Shown: piece after piece, positions 24,658 to 36,900 of the stretch
Numbering within the stretch: the stretch's first letter is position 1
Layout of the letters: each line of letters starts with the position of its first letter
From: Cricetomys ansorgei
Taxonomy: Eukaryota; Chordata; Mammalia; Rodentia; Nesomyidae
Length of the DNA stretch: 64,000 nt
Reading direction: 5' to 3'
NCBI GenBank assembly: GCA_026225945.1
Contig: JAMJFZ010000199.1
Location: 65,640,001 to 65,704,000 of the forward strand
The notes under the pieces: generated by a model
What the model was told of the DNA's origin: nothing
What the model saw: the letters and a program-made list of their open reading frames with translations, nothing else
Database searches by the model: none
Made by a program: the position numbers and the translations under genes

Positions 24658-26639
24658 TCAGAACCTATCTTGCAAGTCATAGGTCCCTTAATTTTATGGT
24701 CTTTTTCTCCTACATGTGTAGAAGTTAACGTGCACATTGTTATAATATTTATAAGGACATGGTGAAGGTACCATGCTGGAAATGCCTTATATCTGCAAAC
24801 TTAGTCTCAGATACCTTCTTATTTGCTCTTAGTGCAGTAATTCCTACATTGTTTCTATTCCTTATTTATTTCAACTATTTTTTTTATTTTTAAAATTTTT
24901 TTCCATCACTTATTTTTTCCAACTAGGACTACTTCTGCAAAGACATAGGTCTACATCTGAGGTATTGCAGGCTAGAGTATGATCAACCCACAAGTAAGGC
25001 AGAAACAGGTTGGAATGCTGGGGAAAATCTCTCCTGAATACGGCCCTCAGCTGATGGTGAGCAGGAGATGTTACCTAGTCTTCTCACCCGAGGATGGGAT
25101 TGCTCATCATAGTGGTAGGTTCTGTTGCCTCTTCAGGCATCAGTGTTTGGAGGCCTATTTTCACTTATTAGTGACTGTCTTGCTCATCAGTCTATACTGC
25201 CTTCCTATTCCCTTTCCTCCTTTCTCTATTCATTTATGGAGTTTCTGGGATCTCCTTCCACTTAAATGAAATATACTCTATCCTTGCTTCCTTGATGGGT
25301 GCTTCTAGAACACTCTTCTGTGGATATCTGTTTCACTTTAGCATTTCCAATCTATGCATTTTTTTGAAGACTGGCATATTTGAATTTGGTGAACCAAGGC
25401 AGATGAATGTACATGATCTGGTTAGACCTCTTTCCTCCATGAGTATTTGAAAGCATGTTTGTCAATGCATTGTGACATCAATGGCCATGACACCTGGACT
25501 TGTTCATAGTGTCCCTCCTCTCCTTTGTAACTATGGCTGATTTTTAAATTGGAATATTGTAAACATATTTGAAGTATTAGTTGAGATAAACCTGTTAGAT
25601 CATGAGAAAACAAAAAGGAATAAATGTTTCCTGAGTGGAAACATTTACATAGTAGCTGGTGTTTGGATTGTTATTGATTGTTGTCTATTTTCACTCTGTG
25701 GTGGAGACTACTTTGGTTTACACGTGAGTTAGATAAGAGTTATTGTAACTCAGTGTGTTCATCTATAAAATGAAGATAGTATTGCTTTTTTTCTTATTTC
25801 ATTTGAGGAAGGTTCTTAGAACAATTTTAAAGAACTTAGTATGCCTTCTAATAATTCTCAACCATGTTTTTTTTATCTCTATAGATTTATCTCTATAGAT
25901 TAGCTAGCTGATGCAGGAAAAGGGCAGAACTCCATGGTGGGCTACTCAGGCACATATATATTTCATTATTTACTATAGATATTGTGAAGCACTGACTGTT
26001 GGGACAGAATGTAACTGTTCAATAAAGATAAAGCCAGGGAGCACCAAGGTTTATAAATATGCTGTTCTAGAGTTCTTTGCTGCAGATGTTCCTTCTGTAA
26101 AGAACACAAATGTCAGTCTCAGAGTAGAGAATGCACCCATAGACAGTGGTGTGTGTGTGTGTACAAACACCATAATCACATAATCATAAAAATATGTGTA
26201 ATGGATCAGTGTAAAATACTTTTTTTATTGTTAGTTCTTTTAAATTTAAGTTTTGGAAAATGAAACATATAATTTTAATAATAATGTAACTGTCAAAATA
26301 CAAATACGCCATTCTAGAATGAAATTCTTAATATTTGTATCCTGTGTTCACGTTCACATTGTTGGTTTTAGAGGCAAGATGAGACACACAATAGTCACTA
26401 TTCATACAACATGATGGCATAGATAATCTTTCTTTAAGACTTTCTGCCAACCAGTGCTATAGAAGGAATATCCAAGCCACTGTGCTGTTTTGTATTTTTA
26501 TTAGTACCAGGAACTGTGCATTCTAAAGAAGTCATTTCCTATAGGGACAAATACAACTAGAATGCAGTAGTTCTTAATATGGTCCTGAACTCTCCTGATA
26601 CTGCATTTATGTTCTAAGAGCCATTCCTATGTCAAGGAC
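24658..26639. other. No recognised feature
   Basis: About 2 kb of non-coding sequence. A small tandem copy of ATCTCTATAGATT occurs at 25876-25900 and a (TG)n at 26150-26163. The frames at 24979-25269 and 25911-26183 show no domain. Confidence 0.4.
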
Positions 26640-27131
26640 ACCAGGAGTAGAAGCACCAGGAGTCAACTGATCAGCACTCTTAGGAGCTCACAGAGACTGA
26701 AGCGACACACATGGCACCTACAGGGTTCCCTAAATATAGCTTATGGTTGTCTGGTTTGGTGTTCTTGCAAAACTCCTACAAGTTGGAGTGTACAAGTTGG
26801 AATGTGTGGTGGGTCTCTGACTCTTTTACCTGCCTTTGGGACCCTTTTGCTTCTACTGGGTTGCCTAGTCCTCCCTTTATGTAGCGATTTGTCCCAGCCT
26901 TGTTCCATCTTGTTATGCCCTGTTTGAGCAGTGGCCATGGAATGCCTTATCTTTTTCTGAGTATAGTTGTGTGGGGGTGTGGGGGAGCAGGGCAGGGGTT
27001 ATATCTGGGGAAGAGGAAGATGGGGAAGCTGGGAGGATGGGAGGGAGGGAAGGAAGGAAGGGAGAGGCAGGGAGGAGGGGGCTCGGGATGTATTATAGGA
27101 GAGAAGAAAAAAATAAAACTTAAAAAAAAAA
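26640..27131 (+). repeat. LINE-1 3' end including 3' UTR (rodent type)
   Basis: The order is that of a rodent L1 end: GAGCTCACAGAGACTGAAGC, then CACATGGCACCTACAGGG, GTCTCTGACTCTTTTACCTGC, CTACTGGGTTGCC, and a purine-rich G tract (26970-27090). It ends CGGGATGTATTATAGGAGAG, AATAAAAC and poly-A at 27121-27130. ORF2 is absent because of 5' truncation. The open frames across the G tract are translations of this UTR. Confidence 0.75.
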
Positions 27132-27499
27132 CTTTACTTATGAAATAATGGGTTTCAGACCACAAAGTCCTATCTTCCTTGCTCTACTTCTCATAGAAGG
27201 CTGGTTTCCAAGAACACGTGCCTATGGCCTGTGTAGAGTTCCATCTTTCTACAGAGGTGATATGCTGTGAACACAGTGGTAGTTCCAAGATGCAGATACA
27301 ATTTTATAGAAAAATGTATTGTATTGAAATGACCATAAGATGCTTTTTATGATCTTCACACTAACAAAAGTTAATTACTAATTATAGGTAAGTGTATGGA
27401 ATAGGTAGTTCTTACTATATTGGAAAAATTAAATGGCGTTAAGAAGTAAGGACAAGTGCCAGCATAAGCTAGTGACATTGAGGAAATGGGTAGTATTTT

Positions 27500-27546
27500 A
27501 ATATGTCTAGAGAGACACAGATAAGCACAGGCACATGGAGATACAT

Positions 27547-27598
<52 letters not shown>

Positions 27599-27914
27599 GG
27601 AGGGAGAGAAACATAAGACACAGAGATACACAGATACTCAGAGACACACACATACCACATGACATACACAAACATATAGACACACACTGCATAACACACT
27701 CACATACAAATATACAGAGACACAGAGATAAAAGGCACTCACAGACACATACATACAACACAACACACATATAGACACCCACTACAACACACACATACTT
27801 ACAGCCTACAACACATATACAGAGACATACAGAGAGACATAAAGAGATACAAAGACATCCACAGACACACAAATACCCCTCACAACAAACATAAACATAA
27901 ATAGACACATATCA

Positions 27915-27953
<39 letters not shown>

Positions 27954-27965
27954 TGCATAGACACA
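27500..27965. repeat. Large compound (CA)n/(GA)n microsatellite
   Basis: About 460 bp of CACA, GAGA and CAGAGACA units with a pure (GA)n core at 27559-27590 and (CA)n at 27917-27950. Long open frames on both strands through here (rich in Cys/Val/Leu or His/Thr/Arg/Glu) are artefacts. Confidence 0.95.
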
Positions 27966-28155
27966 CAGGAACATACATACGTGGCCCAATTGGTATGAGC
28001 AACAGAGAATTTATTATTCATATATTCATTTGGTTGTTTATACTAATTTGATTACAAGATCTGTCATTGTAACCACTGTGTTAGACCTGTCCCAGATCTA
28101 TTGCTGTTTTGTAAAGTATAGCTGGAAAACAGAGGCCATTTCCCTTTGTTTAGAC

Positions 28156-28358
28156 CAGTGATTCTCAACCTTCCTAATGCTACAACACTATAATACAGTT
28201 CCTTATGTTGTGGTGACCCTCACCCGTAAAATTATTTTTATTGCTACTTTGTAACTGTAATTTTTCTACTGTATGAATCATAATTTAGATATTGAATATG
28301 CAGATGGTCTTAGATGACAGGGTGGGGGCTGTTGAGACTCACAGGTTGATAACCACTA
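28156..28358 (+). mobile_element. URR1-type hAT (Charlie-like) DNA transposon, non-autonomous
   Basis: Starts CAGTGATTCTCAACCTTCC and ends ACAGGTTGATAACCACTA, giving imperfect terminal inverted repeats. Between them are the diagnostic 'taatacagttccttatgttgtggtgaccc' progression and a TTGCTACTTTGTAACTGTAA block. An 8-bp flank GTTTAGAC (28148-28155) and GTTCAGAC (28359-28366) match at 7 of 8 positions, as expected for hAT insertion. No transposase is encoded. Confidence 0.85.
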
Positions 28359-28366
28359 GTTCAGAC

Positions 28367-31039
28367 GCTGTCTATGGCTATTTATTTTTCTGTCATGATA
28401 GAATTCCTTCGTCACCAAAAAATATTATTTGGCTTAAGAAACCTCAAATATTTACATTTTACCCTCATGATAACACCTTCTATACTTTTAAAACCCAAAC
28501 CTGTGTAAAACCCATGTCCTCCCTGCAACTCTGTGCTGAGATTAAAGCTGTGCACTTCCATACCTGGCAAAATCTCTGTCTTGGGTTTACTTGTCTCGTA
28601 GAGTAAGACGCTTGTGAAGAAAAATACAGTCACTCACCACTCATCTTGTACCCTTTCCCACTCTTAAGCACCTGTGACATCTGTGACTTTCTATCAATAA
28701 ATGACAAGACCAAATTCTCCTCGGCCTTTTCCTCCCTGTTCTCCTGGGTGTACTTTATTATTTTTTTCACTCCTTCAAAGTCTCATACCTCGTCTCTGGT
28801 CTTCATTGTTAGTCTTTGACTTTATTTTCTGCTTCTATAAATAACCAGAATTAGAAGAACAGATGTTTCACTCCAAGCTGCACATGTATGTAACCTGTTT
28901 ATTTGGCTTCTATATCATGTGTGTCAGTTAGCAAATTCTATAGAACAAATTATTTCAAACTACCGCATCATTTTGCAGGTACCTACAGTACAGTGGAATT
29001 GCTTTGGTTTTAGAGTCTGGCTTTGCTCATCTCACTGTGCTCACCAGCTAGCTGCCTTTGTTGACATGGGCATGAATGAATCTGCTTTCTATATGTCTTA
29101 TGTCCTTTTTGCTAGCTGATCCAGGCATGTTGACATGGTGACAGGAACAGAAATCCATGGTCTTCCATCTCATAGCCACTGCCAAAAATGTTACCTGCAA
29201 AGACTAGCATCAGTTTTCATATGGATTTGGTGAATATATGAAGACTTGATCTCATTCATGACTCAACCATACAGCTCCTGATTACTGCCTTTCTCTAACC
29301 AATCACCACTTCTGAACCTGATTTTCTCAGTTTTTCTTACACATGATCCTTAACTCAGCCCTGGCTCCTGTTTTGGTCAAACTTAACAAGGCAGACACAG
29401 TAATTCCATTAAGTACCCATTCACATCCATCATGCTAGTCTCTGATCAAATCTTTCCAGAAGTCCCCAGTCTCTTTGTAATTTAAGCAAGGATACTCAAT
29501 GTTTCTTATCTAGATCCATATAGTACCTTTGATTCTGTCACCATGCTAAGATCTTAAAAAGTTTCTTACCTCATTCCATAGAGTATCTTGGATTCTGACA
29601 CATGGCCTAGTTACTATTTCTTGAAAGTTCTATAGGCCTGCTCATTTAAGGCTTTTGTGTTCATTTTGGGCTTTTTTATTTTTTTCTCCAGAGAGCAACA
29701 AATAACAGTCACTGGGTCAAAGAAAATTTCCCCAACTGTGCTGTTTAAATAATTACTCCCTCCCTCCCTTTATTGCCACCTTAACTGGTGTGTGGTTTTT
29801 CTATATGTAGTATATGGTATATGGAAGATACTAAGAGTTCCTATTGTTCTACTTAGGACTTTTGCCTTTACGGTGGCAGGAAAGTGATGGAAACTCTAGA
29901 TGGAATGTTGGATTTTTGTTTTTTTCTGAAAAGAGATGTATCTTGTGATCCTCTCTTGCAATGTAGTACAATAGCAGAGTGCTACAGCTGTCAGTCAGCA
30001 CACCTCCATGACAGTAAACTACTTACAGAATGCTGTGGCTGCTAACAATGATGTTTGAGAGCATAGGTAGATAACATCTACTTTCAACTTACAGTATTTT
30101 CAGTGTATGAGCAACCCAACAATCTGTAATCTTACCAAGAAGCATCTCCACATGACCTCATTTTCTTCTTTGTTTTTTGACTCTAAGTTCCATAAAGACA
30201 CAATAGCATTTGTTTATTGTTTTTTTCTTAGATGATTACCACAGTGCTTGGTACTGGATATGCTTTCAGATTCATGTGCAGACTAAGTGAATGGAGAAGT
30301 GAATGGGAAAACAGGAAAACTATTGACATTAGTTCAATTTTTGCTGGCTGCACATTGGGTTAATTGTGGCACATTTTTACTTTGAGCTTCCCTAAAGCAA
30401 GAGACAATGTATCAATACAGTGTACATCAGCAGAGGTGAATTAATTGTATATGTTCAAATAAAAAAGTACACTACAAGAAAACTCTGAGAACAACCAACC
30501 CTAAAGTTCATGTTCAACTATCTATGCTCAGGAACAATAGGTAAACATTTTGCTTTTCGGTGTCCCCATGGAATTCAGCATTTCCTTTCTGGGGAGCATG
30601 GTGCATCATGGCAGATTCACCATGGCCACACAGCCATGCCAGAGACAGAAATGAGAAGAAATCTCAAGCAATGGACTGAGTAGGTCTGAATTCTACCTTT
30701 CAGCTTGCTACCCTGAGAGTAAGTTATGAAGTTATCCTTCAAAGTAAAGTTTATTCACATTTCAGTATAAGTTGTATAAGTTTGAGATGCTATCTTTTTT
30801 TAAGACATGGATAAAATTAGCAGATGTGTTGTACAGAAAAGACAGCGTATCAAATACTTCAGCCAGCACATAATTCCTTTGCTCTGTGAAGCAGTTAGGC
30901 AGGCGATGTCTGTGTTCCTCTGAGTAATTCATTGGTAAAAAGAAACAATATCTAATTACCTATTTGAAAACCACTTTGATAATGACCCACAGCACGAGTG
31001 AGACAAAGTGAGTAGAACAATATGTTCCCCAAAAGCTTC
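28367..31039. other. No recognised feature
   Basis: About 2.7 kb of non-coding sequence with no repeat family I can support. Isolated short open frames (28292-28633, 28919-29119) show no domain. Confidence 0.4.
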
Positions 31040-31175
31040 AGGATCTCCAGTATAAGGACTCTTGGGTCAGATGGACCCAAGTTAAAACCCTAAGTCTATA
31101 ATTTAAAAGCTGCATATTCTTGGACTAATTGTGTGAGTTTTCTGAACCTTGGTTTTAGTTTTATTTCTTCAACAA
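31040..31175 (-). repeat. MIR-like ancient SINE, antisense
   Basis: Reads as a reversed MIR: GGACTCTTGGGTCAGATGG, 'aaaccctaag', GACTAATTGTGTGAGTTTTC and 'tgaaccttggttttagttttatttcttcaac'. Diverged. Confidence 0.5.
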
Positions 31176-31399
31176 AAAAAAGAAAAAAAGATGGGTAGTT
31201 AGTGTAAACTGTTAACTTCTGTTTTTTTTTTTCTCCTAATAATCAAAGGAAAAAATATCAATGGAAATGTTTATTTCCCACTATACTTGGATTCCTGCTT
31301 GAAAGATTTACAGAATAAATAAAAGAGGGAATAAGAACTCAACAGTACTACTTGGTTGGAGACATGTATACAGTAACTGCAGAACACAGGTAAGTATAG

Positions 31400-31720
31400 T
31401 CTTCACCCCTCACCAAGTAAACTACTCTTTGCAATGGCAAGAGACCATGATGAAAACTACAGTAACCAAAATGCAGAGTAGTGGGGCTCTGTCCCAATGG
31501 ATACTTCTATAATACAATCCCATCATTTAAGGCTTAGGGAATATTATAGAAGAGGTGTTAGAAAGATTGTAACAGTCAGAGGATCAGGAATTTGCTGTGA
31601 GACTAAATCTTCAGAAGCTACATCCATAAAGTCTATCCTAGACACAAGCTGAACAAGAACAACAACAGGCCAGAATTGATGGGAGGACATGGGCAGGAGG
31701 CCTCAACTTCACGCGCGCTG

Positions 31721-31783
<63 letters not shown>

Positions 31784-32120
31784 AAACTACAGTCAGCTAA
31801 GGAAGCTGAGAACCTGAGAGTGTAAGAAATACTCTTCCCAGGGAAGAGAATACCAACTATACCAACTACATATCAACCCCAAATGGTCATTCCCCCCAAA
31901 AAGATATACAAGTAACACAATACAGACAGAATAGTTTGTATTTGTATATTAAGGAATACATGTGTATATACATATACATGTATGTATGCAACAACAATTA
32001 ATGAAAAAAGAAGCCGTGAATTTGAAAGACAACAGGCAGGGTTATATGGGGTTGTTTGGAGAGAGGAAGGGGAGGAGAGAAATGATGTAATTATATTATA
32101 ATCTCAAAAGAAAGTAAAAA
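31400..32120 (+). repeat. LINE-1 3' UTR-type fragment with (CA)n insertion
   Basis: The right half has wording I associate with rodent L1 3' UTRs: AATGAAAAAAGAAGCCGTG, AATTTGAAAGACAACAGGCAG, GGTTATATGGGGTTGTTTGG and 'gaaatgatgtaattatattataatctcaaaag' before an A-rich end. A (CA)n tract occupies 31724-31785. The left half (TCCCAATGGATACTTCTATAA, 'caatcccatcatttaagg') is compatible with the same element. No open frame is kept. Confidence 0.6.
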
Positions 32121-33784
32121 GGAACACTAAGGCTATTGTTAAACATGGTGAAGATTGCTGAATTGCTCTGGAAGACAGGGGAGATCGTGCCAAGGGAACA
32201 TAAGAGGCAACAGGGAGGAATTTGATGTTTATATCATGAGGTTAAAGTTAGATAGAAGGAGGAAGGTAGTATCGTGCAGAGGAGAGGTGAACATGGTGGT
32301 TTCTATATAGAAATATTGGCTAAACTAAGACCTCCATAGTTCTGAGAACTATATGAAAGCTACATTGCACCATTGCATAGAAATCCAGTTTCATAATCAT
32401 AAATTAAACATTTTTTGGATATTCACATGCTTCTGAATTTATTCTTTTCTCTCTATATGTGTTTTAATGTAAAGTTTTAAAAATTCCATGTCCTTGATGC
32501 ACCAGGGACAGTAACTACATAAATACTGGAGCAAGCAATGGAAACTTTCACTCTAATGGGTTAGCTAGAGACTCAGCATCTCAACCATTTGCCCCTCAAA
32601 ATGCTTATGAAACTGTTCACTTTTCAAAAAAGATTTTGGTTTCATAAGTATAGAGGAAGGACAGCTTAGAAAAGCCACAGAAAGAAGCCTGACCACACCA
32701 AGAAAACCACTTGGCCATGTCCAAGATAAATATCTTACAAAACCACTTAGGGCATAAGTCCAACAGAAGACATGTTTGACCCATATCCCACTTACTGCTT
32801 GGTCGACATGTTCCTCCTTGCTTTAAATAAGCCACGAAAATTAGGGGGCTCTCTGGAGAAATCGGAGTTGTCGCGTAGTAATTAACACAAATAGCAATCT
32901 GCACTTGGATGGATTATGTCTGAAAAATCATCTTTGACAGAGCACATCTCCACATCCCAGGGAAGTCATGACAAATAAGTGTTTTCTCCCGCTAATGGTT
33001 TGAATTGCAAGTTATTTCAGAAACAGGATCTGCAGAATACCAATTTGTCTGACAGGGGAAAAAAAATGTGAGGCATGTTTTTCTGACGTTTTTCCCCCTT
33101 GAGATGCCAGAGATTTAACTTGGATCTGCCACTCTTTGTCTTATTAGCAGTGAGTTCCAGAAGCAGGGGTTAGTGCCCTGGGTCCTGATGTGGCTCGTAT
33201 CATGTGATCATGGAGCACCCTACCAACATACTCATCTCAAGAAAGTCTTAGTTTCTATTAGAAAATCTTTGTAAAGGAATTGATGAGCCAAGACCCTGAC
33301 TATAAGGAATGTGTATATCCCTTGATGGTCTCTGAGATTTAAATGTTTTATGTTAAATCAAGACAGAAGTTTCTTACTAGAGATAAGAGAGATCATATGG
33401 GGATGGTGAGAGCCCCCTTCCAGAGAATTTAATAGCCTGAGCTCACCAATCTGGTTTTACATTCTTATCTTTTTCTATTTGGGAGGAGATCTAAAGTGTA
33501 ATTTTGTTTAGGACCATGTGGTAACAGGTTGTACTGGATCTGTACAGATTGACCAAGGTCAGATGATTCAAAAGTCAATGCCCAACCAGGGTTGTTGCAA
33601 AAGGAAGACATAGAATGCACTGAGTTATAAAACAAACCCAACAGATGGTGGTAAACGGGAATCTTAGAGGCCCAGGCAATGTGTATGTGTGAGCCAAGAG
33701 GATCTGGAATAGAATGGGAGAGGCAGATTTGCTCAGGGAAAGCAAACATTTCAATTCAAGCAATTTGAGGATAGAAACTCATTC
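32121..33784. other. No recognised feature
   Basis: Non-coding. A 95-codon minus-strand frame at 32617-32904 is longer than its neighbours but has no domain, signal peptide or recognised homologue. It may belong to a repeat I cannot name. Confidence 0.4.
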
Positions 33785-33905
33785 CTTTACATAGTAGATG
33801 TGTGATTTTCAGCAAGCCATTTTAAACTCTCTGAGAGCTAAGCCATCATTTCTTCATCTGTAATGAAAATAAAATTGCATCAACTTGTGTTTATTCAGAG
33901 GTTTC
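33785..33905 (-). repeat. MIR-like ancient SINE, antisense
   Basis: GATGTGTGATTTTCAGCAAGC, 'cattttaaactctctgagagc' and CATTTCTTCATCTGTAATG correspond to the reversed MIR core. Confidence 0.5.
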
Positions 33906-36900
33906 AATAAGAAAACAGAAGTGTGTAGGCCATGGGGGATGTATATGAAGGAGAGTTATTGTCACAGGATGAAACCATGGATGTTATATTGAAGACTGAT
34001 GATGAGGAGAATGGTGTTGGCTAGAACTAATTATTAATAGGCTAAAGACATTTAGACCCCCAAAGTGCCTGAGATTTTGAATAAGTGTAGCTTCAATGGC
34101 AAACCAGGTTTTTGCATGGGAGTATAAACATAGCATTAGGATGAACACACATCAATTTAGGAACTGGTATATCGGTTGAATAAATGCATCCTTAGCTGAC
34201 AACCAAGACATTCTTCTCTTCCTAGTATCTTACATTCTTTTATTTGCTTAGAGAACAGAGGTGAGTGCAGCAGACAGAATTCTGCTGCCTAGTGGAATGT
34301 GTCTTCTATGGAGGGATATAGTAACCAGTAAAGTGACAAATCAATACAGGATATATGTTTAGGTTGTGACACAATATCTTAAAATTATACTACAGTCCAT
34401 GTATAGAGAGCAGCAATGTTTGATCTGTTTTTATCTGGAGATGCCAGAGAGTCTGGAAAATAGAATTTTTTAACTGAGTTAGAATGATTAAGATAGAATA
34501 ATCTAGTTATATAAGGTTGTATACATCAGAATTTGGATTGTTTTTACGTGAAAAGGAAACTGCTTAGAGCCTTAAGTGGCAGATAACATAATCTGATTAT
34601 GCTTTAGAGAGATTACTCTGGTCACTGAGTATGGGGTATTCAAATGTTGGGAGGGGGTGACTAAGGGAAAAGAGAAATAGCAGATAAGAAGATCATTGCT
34701 GAATCTGGAAAAGAAGAGACAGCCCTAGGCCCTTGATCACGGAAAAATAGGAATTTTTGAAACTATGGCATAGGGACCTAGGGACAGACATTCCTTGTAC
34801 TTAGAATTAATCTTGAGGTCCATAACTTAACTTCAAATTCTGGGCTTTGATCAAGGAAGGCTGACTCAAAGCCTTCATTTTAAACACTTTAACTTCTGTG
34901 ATAGCCTTAGAATGTGACCTCTATGTTGCTTAGATTACATTGTTTATGTCTGTTTTCTCTTGGGGTTAAAGCTTCATTAGATTTATAAGTATGCTTGCAT
35001 TGTTTTGAAGTGTTGTGGTGGTAACTAAGTGCCTAGTACAGACTCTAGGTGACAAATACTTATTAATTATTCATTATTATTTCAAACTAAGGTCACATGG
35101 GATCCCAGAAGAAATCTCTGGGGCTCAGAGGAGCTATTCCCATAATGTTGGACCTCTCTCATACTGCTGATAGAGATTAGGGCTTGGAAGACACCTAAAG
35201 GTCATACTGAGGTCATGGCAGATGGATTTCCTCCTCTGTTCATATCTTCTGAGTGACATAGTCACAGTACTCTGTAGAAGACACCACTTCCTTTGGAGCT
35301 ACTTGAAGGATTGCTGTTCAGGTTTTAGGTCTATGACTGGGAAGGTAGGATGTTGGGCATAGAGGGATATGAAACATTCACACGGTAAGCAGAACTGCCC
35401 TCATTAGAGCATGTTAATCTGGAAGCATTCTTCCTGACTAATGTGCTAATTCCTGACACATGCAGAGAGATTTAGATGTCAAAGGTGGCTCAGGACAGCT
35501 GGGAATCTGGATTCTACCATTCAGCAAGTTGCATGTGTGGATGTGGATAAGCCTCTTCCCTCTTCAGAAGAAAATCAGATTTCTCTCCTTCACATGAAGA
35601 AGATATAATCTATCCATTTATCTAAAATACCATCTCTGATAAAATAAGTTTCCTTTGTACCTGGGCCTTTTCAAAGTAAAAAACTTAGTCATATCCATTC
35701 AACTGTCCTTAAATAGTCGATTGACTTTCTAACTTTAAGCTTCAGGCAATCACTTAGAAAGCAATTATTTTGGCCTATTATATTAATAGCAATACATTGA
35801 CCATGGGATGCTATGAACAATAACAGCAGCAAGGAAAATGAGAACAATAAGAAGAAATCTAGGGCCAGAGATGACTCAGTGTGTAACGGCCAAGAATTAT
35901 GGTCTGATTCGACCCTAAGAACACATATTGCTAATTTTTTGTTTCCATCAGAGTTCTTTTCAGGATGGATATAGTGAAATAGAAATACCATCTTCTTATT
36001 GTTTATAATCTTTCCACTTACAGGTCTGCTTTTCCAATCACAGGAACAAGAGATGGGAAAAGTTTATAACTGCCTCCTACTGGGAGTGATTCATTTAGAC
36101 TTATTTACCACTGAGAAGACAGAGCATATTGAGTTTCCTGGGGCCTGGGAAAAAAAGGAGATGCTATGGGGATTTGTTAAGTGTGAATGTCCTGTTACTC
36201 CTGCTCATGTCAAGGAGCTAAGAATAGAATTCAGTAAACAAATTATGTTTTCTGCATAAAAATTCCACATTAGCTCTTAATGCCATAAAATTGGAATATT
36301 ATGTATTATCAATGCCTTCATTTCACAGTGTACTTTTTTAAGAAAATAAGAGGTTGTCATTGAACTAGTGAGGCATATTGTCATCAATGACATTAAAACC
36401 AAGCTATGCCTCCCAGAAAGTATCTCATATCATTTTGACAGGAATAGAAATAGGAAAAAATATTTAGATTTTTATTAATTTATAAATGGTGACAATCACA
36501 AGGTTATCGAGGTTCAGTGCAAGATGTAGCCCTAGAAAATTCAGAAACAGCTCCATGGAAGAGGTGATCTCTGATATTTAAATAATAAATATCCATTTTT
36601 TTATGGAAGAGAAGGCTGCATTCATTACCAAGGAGATACAAAAGAGCATAGTTAATTTACAGAAATGCAAAATGTAACTTAATGGTACACTTAAAAGTAA
36701 GAGGAGGACACGAAGTGAATCGTACTGTTCTGGACTCAAAATACAGAAACAAAGGACTATGTTGGTCTTAGACTTGCTTCTCATCATGGATATTGTCTCA
36801 GGGAAAGATTTGAAGTCATAGAGTCACACATGGCAAGTACCTTCACAATGTCACAGAGCATGGGGCAGAAGAGATACCTGTGTGATTTCAGGTCTTCTTT

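Noticed and set aside
26900..27165. Gly-rich and Pro-rich frames on opposite strands
   Set aside because: They lie in the purine-rich 3' UTR of an L1 element.
27507..27908. 133-codon minus-strand Cys/Leu/Ser-rich frame
   Set aside because: Produced by the CA/GA compound microsatellite, with overlapping frames on both strands.
32617..32904. 95-codon minus-strand frame as a gene
   Set aside because: No start context, splice sites, domain or signal peptide that I can support; possibly part of an unnamed repeat.
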